Source of the DNA: Phalacrocorax aristotelis | Lineage: Eukaryota > Chordata > Aves > Suliformes > Phalacrocoracidae | Assembly (NCBI RefSeq): GCF_949628215.1 | Contig: NC_134311.1 | Coordinates: 56,466,205 to 56,530,204, forward strand | Direction: 5' to 3' | Length of the DNA: 64,000 nucleotides | Part shown: positions 38,401-49,224 of the stretch, one piece after another | Layout of the letters: every line of letters begins with the position of its first letter | Numbering within the stretch: position 1 is the first letter of the stretch | The notes under the pieces: generated by a model | Seen by the model: only the letters and a program-made list of their open reading frames with translations | What the model was told of the DNA's origin: nothing | The model's database searches: none | Made by a program: the position numbers and the translations under genes

Positions 38401-38545
38401 TGTTGTCCACATCCTCGGAGCTTGAAGGCTTCGCTTTGCCAATCAGCCAGTCTGCACTCATAAAAGCAATGAGCTCTGCAAAAGCCACCACAATACTCAG
38501 GAGAGTCCATAGCATTGACCGACACGTTACAATGACATGACACAT
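23196..38545 (-). CDS. LHFPL2: LHFPL2, LHFPL tetraspan subfamily member 2, complete 228-residue protein
   Basis: Two coding exons, complement(38116-38545) and complement(23196-23452), join through a split Gly codon (G|GC) to give 228 residues, the length I know for mammalian LHFPL2. The start [12 protein letters not shown] and the end [13 protein letters not shown] match the family exactly. Four hydrophobic segments lie at about residues 11-34, 98-122, 134-157 and 184-206. They leave a large first extracellular loop (Cys67 and Cys82 visible) and a second loop with Cys160, Cys167 and Cys179. LHFPL proteins form a claudin-like tetraspan family; LHFPL2 is a plasma-membrane protein linked in mouse to development of the distal reproductive tract. 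The first loop (about residues 36-58) is the least conserved part and carries an N-glycosylation sequon, NRT, at 48-50. The gene is convergent with SCAMP1. Confidence 0.97.
23453..38115 (-). other. LHFPL2: LHFPL2 intron between the two coding exons, 14.7 kb
   Basis: The - strand donor AG|GTACGTG is at 38115 and the acceptor CTAG at 23453. AT-rich, with no recognisable additional exon or transposon longer than a few tens of bases. A C12-T13 junction lies at 32588-32612. Several stop-free frames of 140-175 codons occur (33,135-33,656 on -, 34,137-34,562 on +, 32,705-33,160 on +). They overlap on opposite strands and show no domain. I therefore do not call genes in this stretch. Confidence 0.8.
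32588..32612. repeat. C12-T13 pyrimidine homopolymer junction
   Basis: Twelve C followed directly by thirteen T. A polypyrimidine tract within the LHFPL2 intron, likely unstable in length between individuals or assemblies. Confidence 0.9.
38116..38545 (-). CDS. LHFPL2: LHFPL2 first coding exon: helices 1, 2 and start of 3
   Basis: ATG at 38545-38543, in a context of AAT before and TGT after, so an A at -3. It encodes the N-terminus [10 protein letters not shown], helix 1, the first extracellular loop with the conserved [12 protein letters not shown] and [19 protein letters not shown] segments, helix 2 and the intracellular [17 protein letters not shown] stretch. It ends after GGG ATT GCA G at 38116 with donor GTACGTG. 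A - strand pyrimidine-rich run at about 38,600-38,640 and a TGTCAG at 38,582-38,576 are a possible acceptor for joining a 5' UTR exon; this is only a suggestion. Confidence 0.96.
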
Positions 38546-41500
38546 ATTGATGTCCAGTGCTTGTGATCAGTGCAGCTGACAGTCTTAAAATCCAGGCACA
38601 AGATGGAAAAAATTAAATTAAGAAAGAAAAAAAGGACCCAAAGAAAATCACTGTGCCTGCTCTGCCTGCTCTTTCAGCTCTCTCACAAAAGCCAAGATAA
38701 AACTTCTCAGGAGAAAAAGTGAACGGCCCCAAGTTTTGCAAGCAGTGCAGTCATTTGTTCTCTCTGTTTAGTTCCTCCTTTTTTCTTTCTGGGATGCTGA
38801 GCTCTGAAGTACACTTTTCTGTCTTAATATTCATACTGGCACATGATGCTGCAGGCTGGCAGGGGAGGTTGCAAGGACTGCCCACTGTTTGACATCACAC
38901 ACCTACAATAAAAAAGAGACAACACATCAGCAGTGAGAAAAAAAGTCTTCGTTTCCACCCCCACAACGAGCCAAAATCTTGTGCAGATACACATCAACAT
39001 GAAAAGCTCTAAAAAGGGCCCGTCAAACAGAGCCTGCTGGAACCTTCTGGGTTTGTCCCAGGGGAGTAACCAATCTCCCACTGGCTGCCCAGCGTACTTA
39101 TGCTATCTGCTTTTCCTCATCCCACTGTGGGTGTGTGTTTGGCACTTTGCAAGCAAAGGTCTCAGTAACACTCAGTGGTCCCACCCCCTCCTACCACCAC
39201 GCCCCCATCATCTTCCTCTGCTAGAAATTACCAAGGTTGCTGGCAGTTACCCAGCAAAATGTCCATACACGTTTAAGCAGTTTCACAGACATGCAGCTCC
39301 TGCCTTCAGTTTGGGGAGGCAGCACGGCGCACCTTTGAGAAGGAAGCTGGGCACTGCTCCATGTGTCATAAGCACCTGCGTGCAAGGGGCAATGAAGGAA
39401 CCTTGCTCCAGCCTTCCGGGCTTCTGCTGACTGCAGCTGAGTCAATCCTATCCTCAGGAGGAGGCGAATAGGATTGCAGCTGGGGACAGCCCACCCTGTG
39501 ATGTGGTGACACAGCCCATCCCTTTGAAGCCTGGGTTTTGCAGGAGTGGTGCTTCCCCGGATTCTGTATCCAGCTCTGCACCAATGTTTCAGAAAATCAA
39601 TCTGCCTGCAGGTATGTCACACACCTCATCTTGAACTGATACCAACACTGGCAGCCTCTGGTGACTTACACCACTATAAACAGGAATCTGCAGAAAAATG
39701 CCCTGGTTGCTGCTGAGTGGCCAAGAGCCCTGGTGAGAGGGGTTGCCAGTGAGCCTTGAGCTTCCTGACTCCTCTCAATTCCCCCCTTCCACAGTCCTGT
39801 GCAGGCTAGGACTGCACCAAAATGTTCCCCAGGGCTTTCCCCAAGCTTTTCAAGCTTCAGCTTTCAAGAGTAGCTGATGACGTTCCCAGAGTTACACTCA
39901 TCTTAGTACAAGAGGCAATCAGAGATCACTATATTTCCAACTCATATCCAAATACTGGCCTTAAAATGAGAAACCGGTCACTGCACATGCCTCTGTGCTT
40001 CAACTGAAACTGTGTTGCTTGAAAGCAAAGGAGGAAGCAAGATATGCCCGCACATTATCCCCTCCATGATGAGAAGGTAGCACTTCCAAGTTCTCCTCAC
40101 AAAAACCAAAATGCTGACATATCAAGAGGCAAGAGAGTAGAGAACCAGATCCGGACCTTGCTGCTGCACTCCAGCCAAACACAAAGGGGTCAGCAGATGC
40201 CAGAAAAACAGGCATTCCCAATTCGTTTTTAGCTTTGTCATGGGTTAGTATTTAATTCCTTAGGAGTTTTGATCACCATGGTTGAATCCTAGTCCCACTG
40301 CATGCAGAACAAAACACACACAACTTCAACACAATCAGAATTTCATCGAGCAATTTCTACTCTGTCCTATACCAGTCGTAGTGAATCATCTGCAAAATTT
40401 TATCCTCATTACTCTTTCTCATCTAGATCTGCAGACTCCTCTGGCACTAGCAGATACATGGACTTGAGCTGCTGTGCCAACAACTCAGTTCTGTCTCCCT
40501 TGTTCCATGTAACAGCATTGCCTTAAAAAAATGTGAAACATACTTTGTCGTGCTTTCAGCCATACAGAGATAACAATTCAGCTCATTTTCCATTTTTTGG
40601 GGGAAAACATGAAGTTTTCAAGCAACATGACACACTGATGGCTTGAATACACCCTTTGTAATAACAGAGAGCTGAACTGTCAGCCTGCCAAAAAAAAGTT
40701 AATTCTCTCAGTATTTCCACGTTAAATAACAACTGGAATGTAGGAAACGTCCACTACAAACCTACATTCTTCTGATGTCATCTGCATGATTAAAGAGATT
40801 TAATAGAAAATGTCTTTATTTTTTAAGAGAAGTTCCAAAAGGCTGTAGAATCTGTATTTCTGTACAAGCACCACACCCATGTGAACTCCACCTTTGTCAC
40901 TCCAGGATTTTAATTCAGGTGCAAGAGCCGTAAGAGTCGAACACCTATCATAGCTGTTCCTGCTTATTCTGTAGCTGCTGAACATAAAATACTGTTTATT
41001 GAACACAGATGAGAACAAAGTTCATATTTACTTAAGTAGGTGGAAATTCCAGATGAACGCTGGCAGCCAGGAAAACATAGCATTGATAACAAATGTGGGA
41101 TGCTATATTAGGATCAGAAAAGACCAAACCATGGGGTTCTTTTCCGTTTGAAATGCAAGTGCAAGAATAAATTGCAGTAACATTTTAAAACACAGCATCT
41201 CCAGAAAAGTCCTTGCCTGTCTAAGATGATACGGAGGATCATGTCAAACCTTAGGACTTCACTGGAACATATACTACCCCATTTTGTAACACAGGGAAAC
41301 TTCACAGCCCCTAAATGTTAGTAAAAGCCATCAATAACTACAGTTCAACAGACTATGCTTTCCAATGAAACTGTCACAATTCAGCTTTTCCCAGGTAATG
41401 AGTACTTTACAAAATGTATCTCCAGAGCAAAGTACCCTTATTCATGGGAGAACTTCTGCATAAATTTATGCTTGCACTGTTGATGCGCTTGAATGGGAGT

Positions 41501-42667
41501 CGCACTCTCCTACAACTTGTTTTTCAGAGCAGATATACAGAAACATATGAAGTAGGATGGTCCACGGACCAGAGGAGGGGCAAGGCCATTTCTTCTTTGT
41601 GACACTTAGCAAGTAGAAGTTGCAGAGAAAGTAAAGAGAAAGAGAAGAGTAGTAAGTTACAGTTCAGTCACACCTGCATAGTTAACCATTTCCTTCCAAC
41701 ACACCCCACTTTGAATTTCCAAATGAACCTAACCAATTCTCACATGGCTCCAACAACATGTTTGTGCCACACATCGAAGCCTTTCCAGATACGGACCATG
41801 CTAAATAACTGCGGTTCATGAAGCCTCACTCCAGCACTCTGCTTACCCCTTTCCTTCCATTTTTGCTCAACAGAAACTCAAGCTAGGCCCTTGAAAACTG
41901 GCTGTTAATTCCTTCTCTCAGTTTCCCATCCCTCAACATTTTTTCCATGACAGAACTGTATGATTCTTCACAGCACACCACTCAACATCCACTTCTGACT
42001 GACTATTGAAGTGTTTGCTGTGACAGCCCAAATTCAAAATATACAACAGTTTTTTAATCCATTTGGTATTAATGCATTCAAAATAATTCTCACTGAGGAA
42101 GCAGGCTACAAAAAGTAGGCTCACCCCTTAGTCATTTGGGCCTCCCCCTATTTTTACTATTGTATTAAATTGCACAGGTGTGGAAGGAGGCCATCCATGC
42201 TGGGCAAGCGAGTGCCCCAGGAGGGGAACAGCCCTGCATGGCAAGCACCTGTGAGCTGCACACCACAGCAGCTAACCACCATGAGGGTCTTGGCAGTGCT
42301 ATCCCATCCAACCGCATCGTACAACCCATCCTTCCTCAGCTGGACAGCACAGCTCTCGGATGGGTCAAAACTGCACCTTCAGTCACATTTACTCTGCTCC
42401 CTGAACCATGCTCATGGTAAGGCCCTGCCTTAAGTGAACTCTAACACAGTGACAAAATGTCATTGAGAACATCAGATCTTCACAGCATCAGAGAGAAAAA
42501 ATGAGTTCTTGAATCCAAAAATATTTTAGTTGTTTCACTCTAACAAAACAAACCATCTTAAAATATCACTAAAATTTTCTTCCTCTTTAGATACAATTTT
42601 GATAGCCAGATACTCTGCCTCAGGTTATGCTCTCACATCTCTATATTGCAATATGCTAAGTAGCTGG
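38546..42667 (-). other. LHFPL2 upstream or 5' intron sequence, no exon recognised
   Basis: Mammalian LHFPL2 has non-coding 5' exons far upstream of the start codon, so this stretch is probably a 5' UTR intron. I see no CpG-island promoter. Open frames such as 38,933-39,430 (+) and 39,366-39,584 (-) overlap on opposite strands and have no domain. Confidence 0.55.
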
Positions 42668-43063
42668 TGAAAGGTCTGAAGAGCAGGTCTTATGAGGAGC
42701 GGCTGAGGTAACTGGGTTTGTTTAGAAGGCTGAGGGGAGACCTTACCACTCTCTACAACTACCTGAAAGGAAGTTGTAGTGAGGTGGGTGTTAGTCTCTT
42801 CTCCCAGGTTACTAGTGATAGGATGAGAGGAAATGGCCTCAAGCTGTGAGGTTTAGATTGGATATTAGGAAAAAGAAAGGGTTGTCAAGCATTGGAACAG
42901 GTTGCCCAAGGAAGGGGTTAAGTCACCATGCCTGGAGGTATCTAAAAGACATGTAGATGTGGCACTTAGGGACATGGTTTAGTGGTGGACTTGGCAGTGT
43001 TAGGTTAAAGGTTGGACTTGACAATCTTAAGGGTCTTGTCCAACCTATATGATTCTATGATTC
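42668..43063 (+). mobile_element. CR1 LINE 3' fragment
   Basis: About 395 bp corresponding to the last part of CR1 ORF2 and its 3' end. Recognisable pieces are CTTATGAGGAGCGGCTGAGG, AGGCTGAGGGGAGACCTTAC, AACAGGTTGCCCAAGGAAGG and GGTTGGACTTGACAATCTTA. It ends in GATTCTATGATTCC, the tandem octamer that closes CR1 elements. The copy is heavily mutated, with no usable frame. It lies in + orientation, antisense to LHFPL2, and belongs to a different lineage from the copy at 12-14.6 kb judging by its 3' end. Confidence 0.9.
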
Positions 43064-45205
43064 CAAGTAAACATCGATTTTCTGAAATAAAGAAACATAT
43101 TTGCCTCCATTTTGTTTACACTGCCAAAACCAGAAAGTCAGAAGCTGATCCAAATTATATTTCAGTTAAGGTTTTGATTTTAGAGATGTTGAGCTGCAGG
43201 GTTGTGCTTTGGCATACCAGGCAGATAGGCAGCTGCAAAGTTCAAATCTGAGTCAACCACGTACCACAGCTGTTTATTTTAAAATGGTGTCCTACAAGCA
43301 ATGTACAAGAGACCTGCAAGTACCTTCCAGAACTATGTTATGGCCAGTCCTTCATGCTCCCCTTATGGTTTGACTGAAGATGGGGGCTCAGACTAATCCA
43401 TACAATTCAGCTTTCATCCTTCCCGGCCTAGTTCTGTCAGCTCAAGAGTGAGAATAAATCATCTTTAGATAAGTGGCTTTTGGCTTGACTTAAACAAACA
43501 GCTGAATGGAAGGCCACACAGACAGCTGAAACGGTCCCAATTTATAAAATAAATCCAGGCACAATTAGACATTTTCTTCCAAAGCTTCCTACAGTCCAAA
43601 GCATAACTATATGGAAGCGTTTCTAAACTTTGTTTACAATACACAAACTGGAGCATCTCATAGCCCGAAACATGCAAATCTTGGAAGCCTGCATTCTGCC
43701 TTCTCTGAAACGTTGTTCGTTAGCAGTTATAAACACTGTGAAAATGCTTTGAACAATGAGAGTGGAAGTGGCTCCTATTTATGTTGCTGTTTGCAGAATC
43801 ACTATTTAAAACAAACAGAAAGAGGCTCACACGCTAAGACTCAATCACCTCAAGCTGACCCCCACCCAGGTCAACATAAGCTCCCACTTTATGCGACTTC
43901 CGTCCTTAGGTGTTGCTGGACAAGCAAGCTAGTCAACTGTGATCTTACTCAGACCAGCAGAGTGAGGCAGCCACCAAACCACAGAGGCAGGAGGGACAAC
44001 ACATAGACAACGTGAGATGTGCATTAGAAATTATTCATTTTCTGGGTGAGTGATAAATGTGAGTAAATAAACTTCTCCTCCCACTTGGTCCCCTCACAGG
44101 AGGTGCATTCTGCCAGGAGCTGCTGCCCAGGAGGAGCAGTGACTTCTGTCTTCAAAGTAGCGGACCAGACACCAAGCAGCATTACCACCGTGAACACCAA
44201 TCCACCTTGCCAAAGGTGCAACTCTGCATTTCTATCCCCACACACTTACAGGTGACTTGCAAATGTAAGAAAAAGTACATTCATCACATCCCCCTGTCAC
44301 AAGAGAACAGGGACAAGGATTAGTACTTAAGAAAAGGCAAGCTGTCCCAAAAGGTTTGGAGTAAGCTTCCTCTGCAGACCACAAGGAGCTCTGCTGGCAC
44401 TGGTTTCTGGTAAGCAGTGCATACTCACCACGGGAAGCACCTGGACCAAGAAGAGGGAAGGATACTTGGATACTTCAGTGTGTCTTTGTTTTGTTTTTTT
44501 AAATGCAACACATTTCAAAGTCATCAATAATATCCAGGGTCAGATAACAAAACAGAAGAAGGTGCTTTAAAACTGAAGTGGTTGTACTGCTTCAGATAAA
44601 AACAGCAGAGAGTAAGCAAAGGATTCCCTCCCCCTCCATCCACCTTCATATTTTCATCAAATTATTGCCTACTAAAACAACATTCCAGAACAGAACTTTT
44701 TACTTGAAGAACAGAAAGCAAAGCTTTGATTAGTTGTTACTTGTGAATTAAAGAAGGAGCGAAAACATTTGCATATCTCATAAATATTTAACTGTTATAA
44801 ACCTGCACAGGCGTATTAATGAGTGCATTATTATGACAGGCTGTTGAAAACATGCCATACTCTTGCTCACAGACAGATGCATTTCACTGGTAATAGAGGC
44901 AATGTAGGCTTATAAAGCCTCATGCCTTGATCCTGTTGGCACAATGTAAGATGTGATATATAACTAAAATATTCTGCAAAATAGTTAAAACTCATTGAAG
45001 TATCCTAGTCAAATCCCTATTCCTTGCCTTTCATAATGCCTTGCATAATGCGCTGTTTACTTCAGCCTTTTCCTACCAAAGATAGAGCTTGTATATGTAA
45101 AATCTTAAAATAAACTACCCCTCGTGCCCAAATGCCCAAATTCTGTGTATGCCAACAGGTTTTTTTTAAAAAAAAATGCAGACAGTGACTGTTCTCCTGA
45201 AGCAG

Positions 45206-45235
45206 TGCAAGATGGTTTTTCCATCCCATCTTGCA
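45206..45235. repeat. Hairpin with 10-bp perfect stem
   Basis: TGCAAGATGG at 45206-45215 and its exact reverse complement CCATCTTGCA at 45226-45235, with a 10-base pyrimidine-rich loop. The stem is too short for a microRNA precursor, and I see no pairing that extends it much. Confidence 0.6.
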
Positions 45236-45374
45236 GGCGGGCTTCTGCCTCTCATGCTATGCAAAATGCCATCTAATTAGAGGTGGAGTTGTTTCTAGAA
45301 TACATCACTGTAAGAGAAATGAATATAAAACTTATTTCCAGCTTTAAAAAAAAAAAAGCAGTTGAAATGTACTA

Positions 45375-45440
45375 TTCTCTTTCTGACCTCATTAAAAGCC
45401 GTGGCAAAACTCCCACTGACTTTAATGGGGCCAATACATC
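45375..45440. repeat. Degenerate ancient interspersed repeat core
   Basis: Contains GGCAAAACTCCCACTGACTT followed by TAATGGGGCCA, close to the 'aaaactcccattgacttcaatgggg' core I know as a widespread ancient repeat in birds and reptiles. The flanks are too degraded to name the family or fix the ends. Confidence 0.45.
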
Positions 45441-48139
45441 ACTGAAAAATCACTAGAAGAATGAGAGTTTCCAAATTTTCAGACCAACTACAGGGGAGGT
45501 TTAAACACAGGATTCATTTCCCTCTTCCCTCATCCAGACAAAACTTTTCTTATTGCCCCCCCACTAAGAGGAGATCAAGCTAACTCAGATTTCCAGCATC
45601 TCCCGTGAACCGCAAATTCTCAAGGAGATTTGTTCCATTGCTCCATATTTATTGACTTACAAAATTCCTTAAACCTACAGCCATTACGTTGTGTTTTGAA
45701 AACTTACTCAAGATCTTTTGCAATTCAAAAATTTTTTAAAACCTACAAGGCTAAGAAAAACTAATGTGTAGTATTTCTATTGTTGCTATCTCAAGAGAAA
45801 ATTACACATCACGTCAAAAATCATCACTAAGGGAGCTATCTTGGCTACAATTAGCAATAGCCTAACTGCTCAGGAATTTACCAACCCAGAATGGAATCAT
45901 GAGGTTTCTTTCCTAATTTGATTCCTCACTAGCTCACTAAAGTCTCAGTCTTCAAGAGTCCCATCTGAAGCCCCCTTTCTTGGTTACCTACAATATCTCA
46001 TCTGTCAAGTGCACTCCAATATTAATTGTGTTGCAATTATTTCTTACAACAACTCTTAACTACAGCTTCTAAAGAACTTCATTGCGGGAGAAAGGATGGT
46101 TATGAGGAAAGTGGGAAGTCAGAAGGAAAGTACTACTAATATTTGGTAGCAAAGAAATCCTCGCTATTTTTATACTAAGGATTTTTACCTTAAAAGGAAG
46201 CTAGGCTTTGGCTATTTAAATAGTTAATAGTGTATACATGAGCTAGAGCATCAGCCCAGAAAAACTTGGAATCTCTGCTTGTTGTAAAAAGCAATTCACT
46301 CCCATGAGTTCATTGTGACAGATTTGGAACTGCTCTTAGTAATTTATGAATACTGTATTAAGATATTTATTACACTAATATATTGGTTATTGTTTAATAC
46401 GAGGCTGGTGAGAAAAAACAGGCAGGAAAGAATGACTCAGTTATGCCACTTCTCAGCAAACTCTGGAGAATTGCTTACTAAAAAGACAATACTAAGACAG
46501 GAAAAGCCTTGCAACCACAGCAGATCAAAGATGTGAGGACCGTTTAAGAAGGAACAGCCTCTCAAACTGAAGGGAAGAGAAGCTGTTTTGGACAAACAAG
46601 ATTAAGAAATAGGCAGCTATTGGAGGTGTCTGTTGAAGTTAGGCCAACATGGGACACCCTATTGCGTCCCTCTTTTGCCTTTACACAAAGCAGATGCCCC
46701 TACAAACAGCCTTGGTTGCTTGTATGAAGGAAACACCACTTCAGTTAATTCTTAAAAGGAAACCTTTTCCATATCTCCTTTCACAGCTGTGGCTGTTAGC
46801 AGAGTGACCACAAAGGTTATGGATCTCCAGCCTGTCTGAACAGCCCAGGGTGTGTCATTCTTCTGCTGAGACAAGACCTAAGGCTATAGACCTAAGGACT
46901 GCCCTTTGCAAGCAGGAAGGACCTGGAGGTGTTTGCGCTGTTACTCACTGCCTATGCAGGTAAACAATCTTCTACGTCAGTCCCTCCAGAAAGCTACCAG
47001 TTAGCAAGTCAGCTCACAGGTATCAACTGCTGACCAGCTTCACAATGCGTAACATTCCCACAGCACAGAAGGGATGCACTTTTGGCAGAACAGGATGCAC
47101 TTCGGATCTGGGCCATACGGCTCAAGCAAACTACTCATCTACAATACCAGTGACAGAAGAGATGGAGAACCTATCATGTTTCAAAATGTATGTATTAACT
47201 TATATTCCTCTTAATTCAACCTGAAAGTGAAACATCCTTCAAAAATAATCAATACATATGAGCACCTCAGCATGGTAACGCATAGAAACTTGTGTATGTG
47301 ACAGGAACACCTTTATTGAGCAAATACTGACTTTTCATTGTACTGAAGCTGAGGAGTACCAGTAGTGACTCAAGGTAACTGAGAAGGGTTGTGATGGATC
47401 AAAGCTGCCTTGTTTCCATACTGGAAAGGCATGTACACATCTGAAATATCTGGGCACTGCACACAACAGTAAACTTGAAAAAAGTGCATTAAAATCTTAT
47501 CTAGTCTGGAAAAGGCAAGATACTCAGAAACACAGGCATAAGATATCTCTGTGAACATCTACTGAATGTGGGCTTTAACTGTTATTAAAGGCTAACCATT
47601 TAACCATGGCCAGGAAAGAACTCAGATGAGATGTTTCTGATATGGCATATTTCATTAATTAATAATTACAGGAGTGTTCAGTTGGGATCTCTAAACTTTA
47701 AAATGGAAGCCCTCTGCAAATAGCTTGGAAAAATCTAAACTAATAATTAAAATTCTGGAAACCCCATTTCTAGAGAAAGAAAAAGTAACAGATGCTTTAT
47801 TTTAGCAACAGGATTAAATTCTAAAGCCAAGGTTGGACATACCTCTACAAGCTGAGCAAAGTACAAAATTCTGGCTTGTTTTATGCACTTCGACTTTCTA
47901 GACTAGGTATTGATAACAGTCCTTTTCTGTCCTTAAAATGCATACAACTGAAAATGAATAACTAATAAAAATTATTAAAAGCTGAAAAGGGCTAGAGGGA
48001 AAAACCATCTGCACCCTTCTCAGCTTCACTCTCTCTGAAAATGCTGTATCACACCTCTGCCACTGATGTCCTGTGGTTTGTGTCACAGCAGCACTTAATG
48101 GAGCAAACTAAAACTGGACCTGTGTGGGGATATGCATAT

Positions 48140-48162
48140 AGGAAGGTGTACTACACCTTCCT
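48140..48162. repeat. Perfect palindrome, 11-bp arms, 1-base centre
   Basis: AGGAAGGTGTA (48140-48150), a central C, then TACACCTTCCT (48152-48162). Found by direct reading. The match stops abruptly at both ends. Confidence 0.8.
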
Positions 48163-48486
48163 GCCATCTAGATACATAGGAAAAAGGAAGGGAAGAAGGC
48201 ATTATTAACCATCCCTGTCTTCCACATGAGATGTTCTTCAATCATATTACAAAGTCTGTAGCAACTGGGAACTGAACCTGAACACTGCCATTACAAACCC
48301 TAAAACTTTGGGGGTTTGATCTACTCCTCAGTGTCATGCACTGTGCCAGCTACTTTTCTTGTCATCCTTCAAACACAGACCTCAGCTATTCTGTCTCTGA
48401 ATCTCCAAGCCCTGACATGCTGCCTGCATAGGTACTCATCCTTCTCCACCAAGTATGACCATGGACAAATGATACCAAATTAAATG

Positions 48487-48515
48487 ATCAAAGTTACTTC
48501 AACAGTAACTTTGAT
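48487..48515. repeat. Hairpin with 12-bp perfect stem, 5-base loop
   Basis: ATCAAAGTTACT (48487-48498), loop TCAAC, then AGTAACTTTGAT (48504-48515). A perfect inverted repeat. Confidence 0.8.
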
Positions 48516-49200
48516 TTTCCTGGTCACTGAGAAACAGTTTTGTTGTTAAACTAATTTTTTCCTGCAGTATTCACTGTTGAAATAGATAATTCCCATAGGA
48601 ACATGACACAACAGCTTGTCCATTGTATCAGGAAATACAAATTCACCTGCAAAGAAACAAACTTACCTTTATGACTAGCTTTCTCTACTTGTACTTCAGA
48701 GAATAATATAACTTCAGTCATAACACCTATAGGGGGTGGTTCTGCCCACATGCATACCTTATTGAAAAGAATGAAGCTATAAGACAACAGCAGATATTCA
48801 ACAGGTCCCACAAGGTCATAGGGAGTGAACTTACATCAGGACAGACAGCCTTTTCATGTATTGTGTTGGTGAGTTTTCTTTTCAAAGCTTTCACTGACAT
48901 TAATCCTTTTGAAAGCAACACAGTCTGCAAACCAATGTAAATGTAGCATCTGATTGTACTGTTGCCAAAAGGTGTAAAGTTCTTGATTATGTCTTCCCCT
49001 TGGGAAATACAAATAAACCAAAATCAAACCCGTATATCTGAAGATCTCCCAGTGCCTAGATAGACATCTATTACTAAGATAAAGTCCCTGCATACTACCA
49101 GCTTTAAGAAAATCTGTCTGCTAAGTTTCAAACATTTAATTGGATTCTGAGAATTACGTTTAAATATAAGATTACCTATTAGATCTCCTTGTTGCATTCC

Positions 49201-49224
49201 AAGCTCTATATAAATATAGAGCTT
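49201..49224. repeat. Palindrome, 11-bp arms, 2-base centre
   Basis: AAGCTCTATAT (49201-49211), AA, then ATATAGAGCTT (49214-49224). An AT-rich perfect inverted repeat, capable of cruciform extrusion in principle. Confidence 0.8.

Larger units (their letters stand above)
43064..48139 (-). other. LHFPL2 5' intron or upstream sequence, no gene seen
   Basis: AT-rich non-coding sequence. It contains a short dispersed-repeat core at about 45,375-45,440 and a 10-bp-stem hairpin at 45,206-45,235, both listed separately. Nothing else supports a feature. Confidence 0.55.

Noticed and set aside
38933..39430. 165-codon open frame on the + strand just upstream of the LHFPL2 first coding exon
   Set aside because: Pro/Ser/His-rich sequence without a domain, with competing open frames on the - strand. 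It looks like composition-driven chance.
48487..48515. MicroRNA precursor at the 12-bp hairpin
   Set aside because: The perfect stem is only 12 bp and the flanks do not pair further; a microRNA precursor needs a stem of roughly 30 bp or more.
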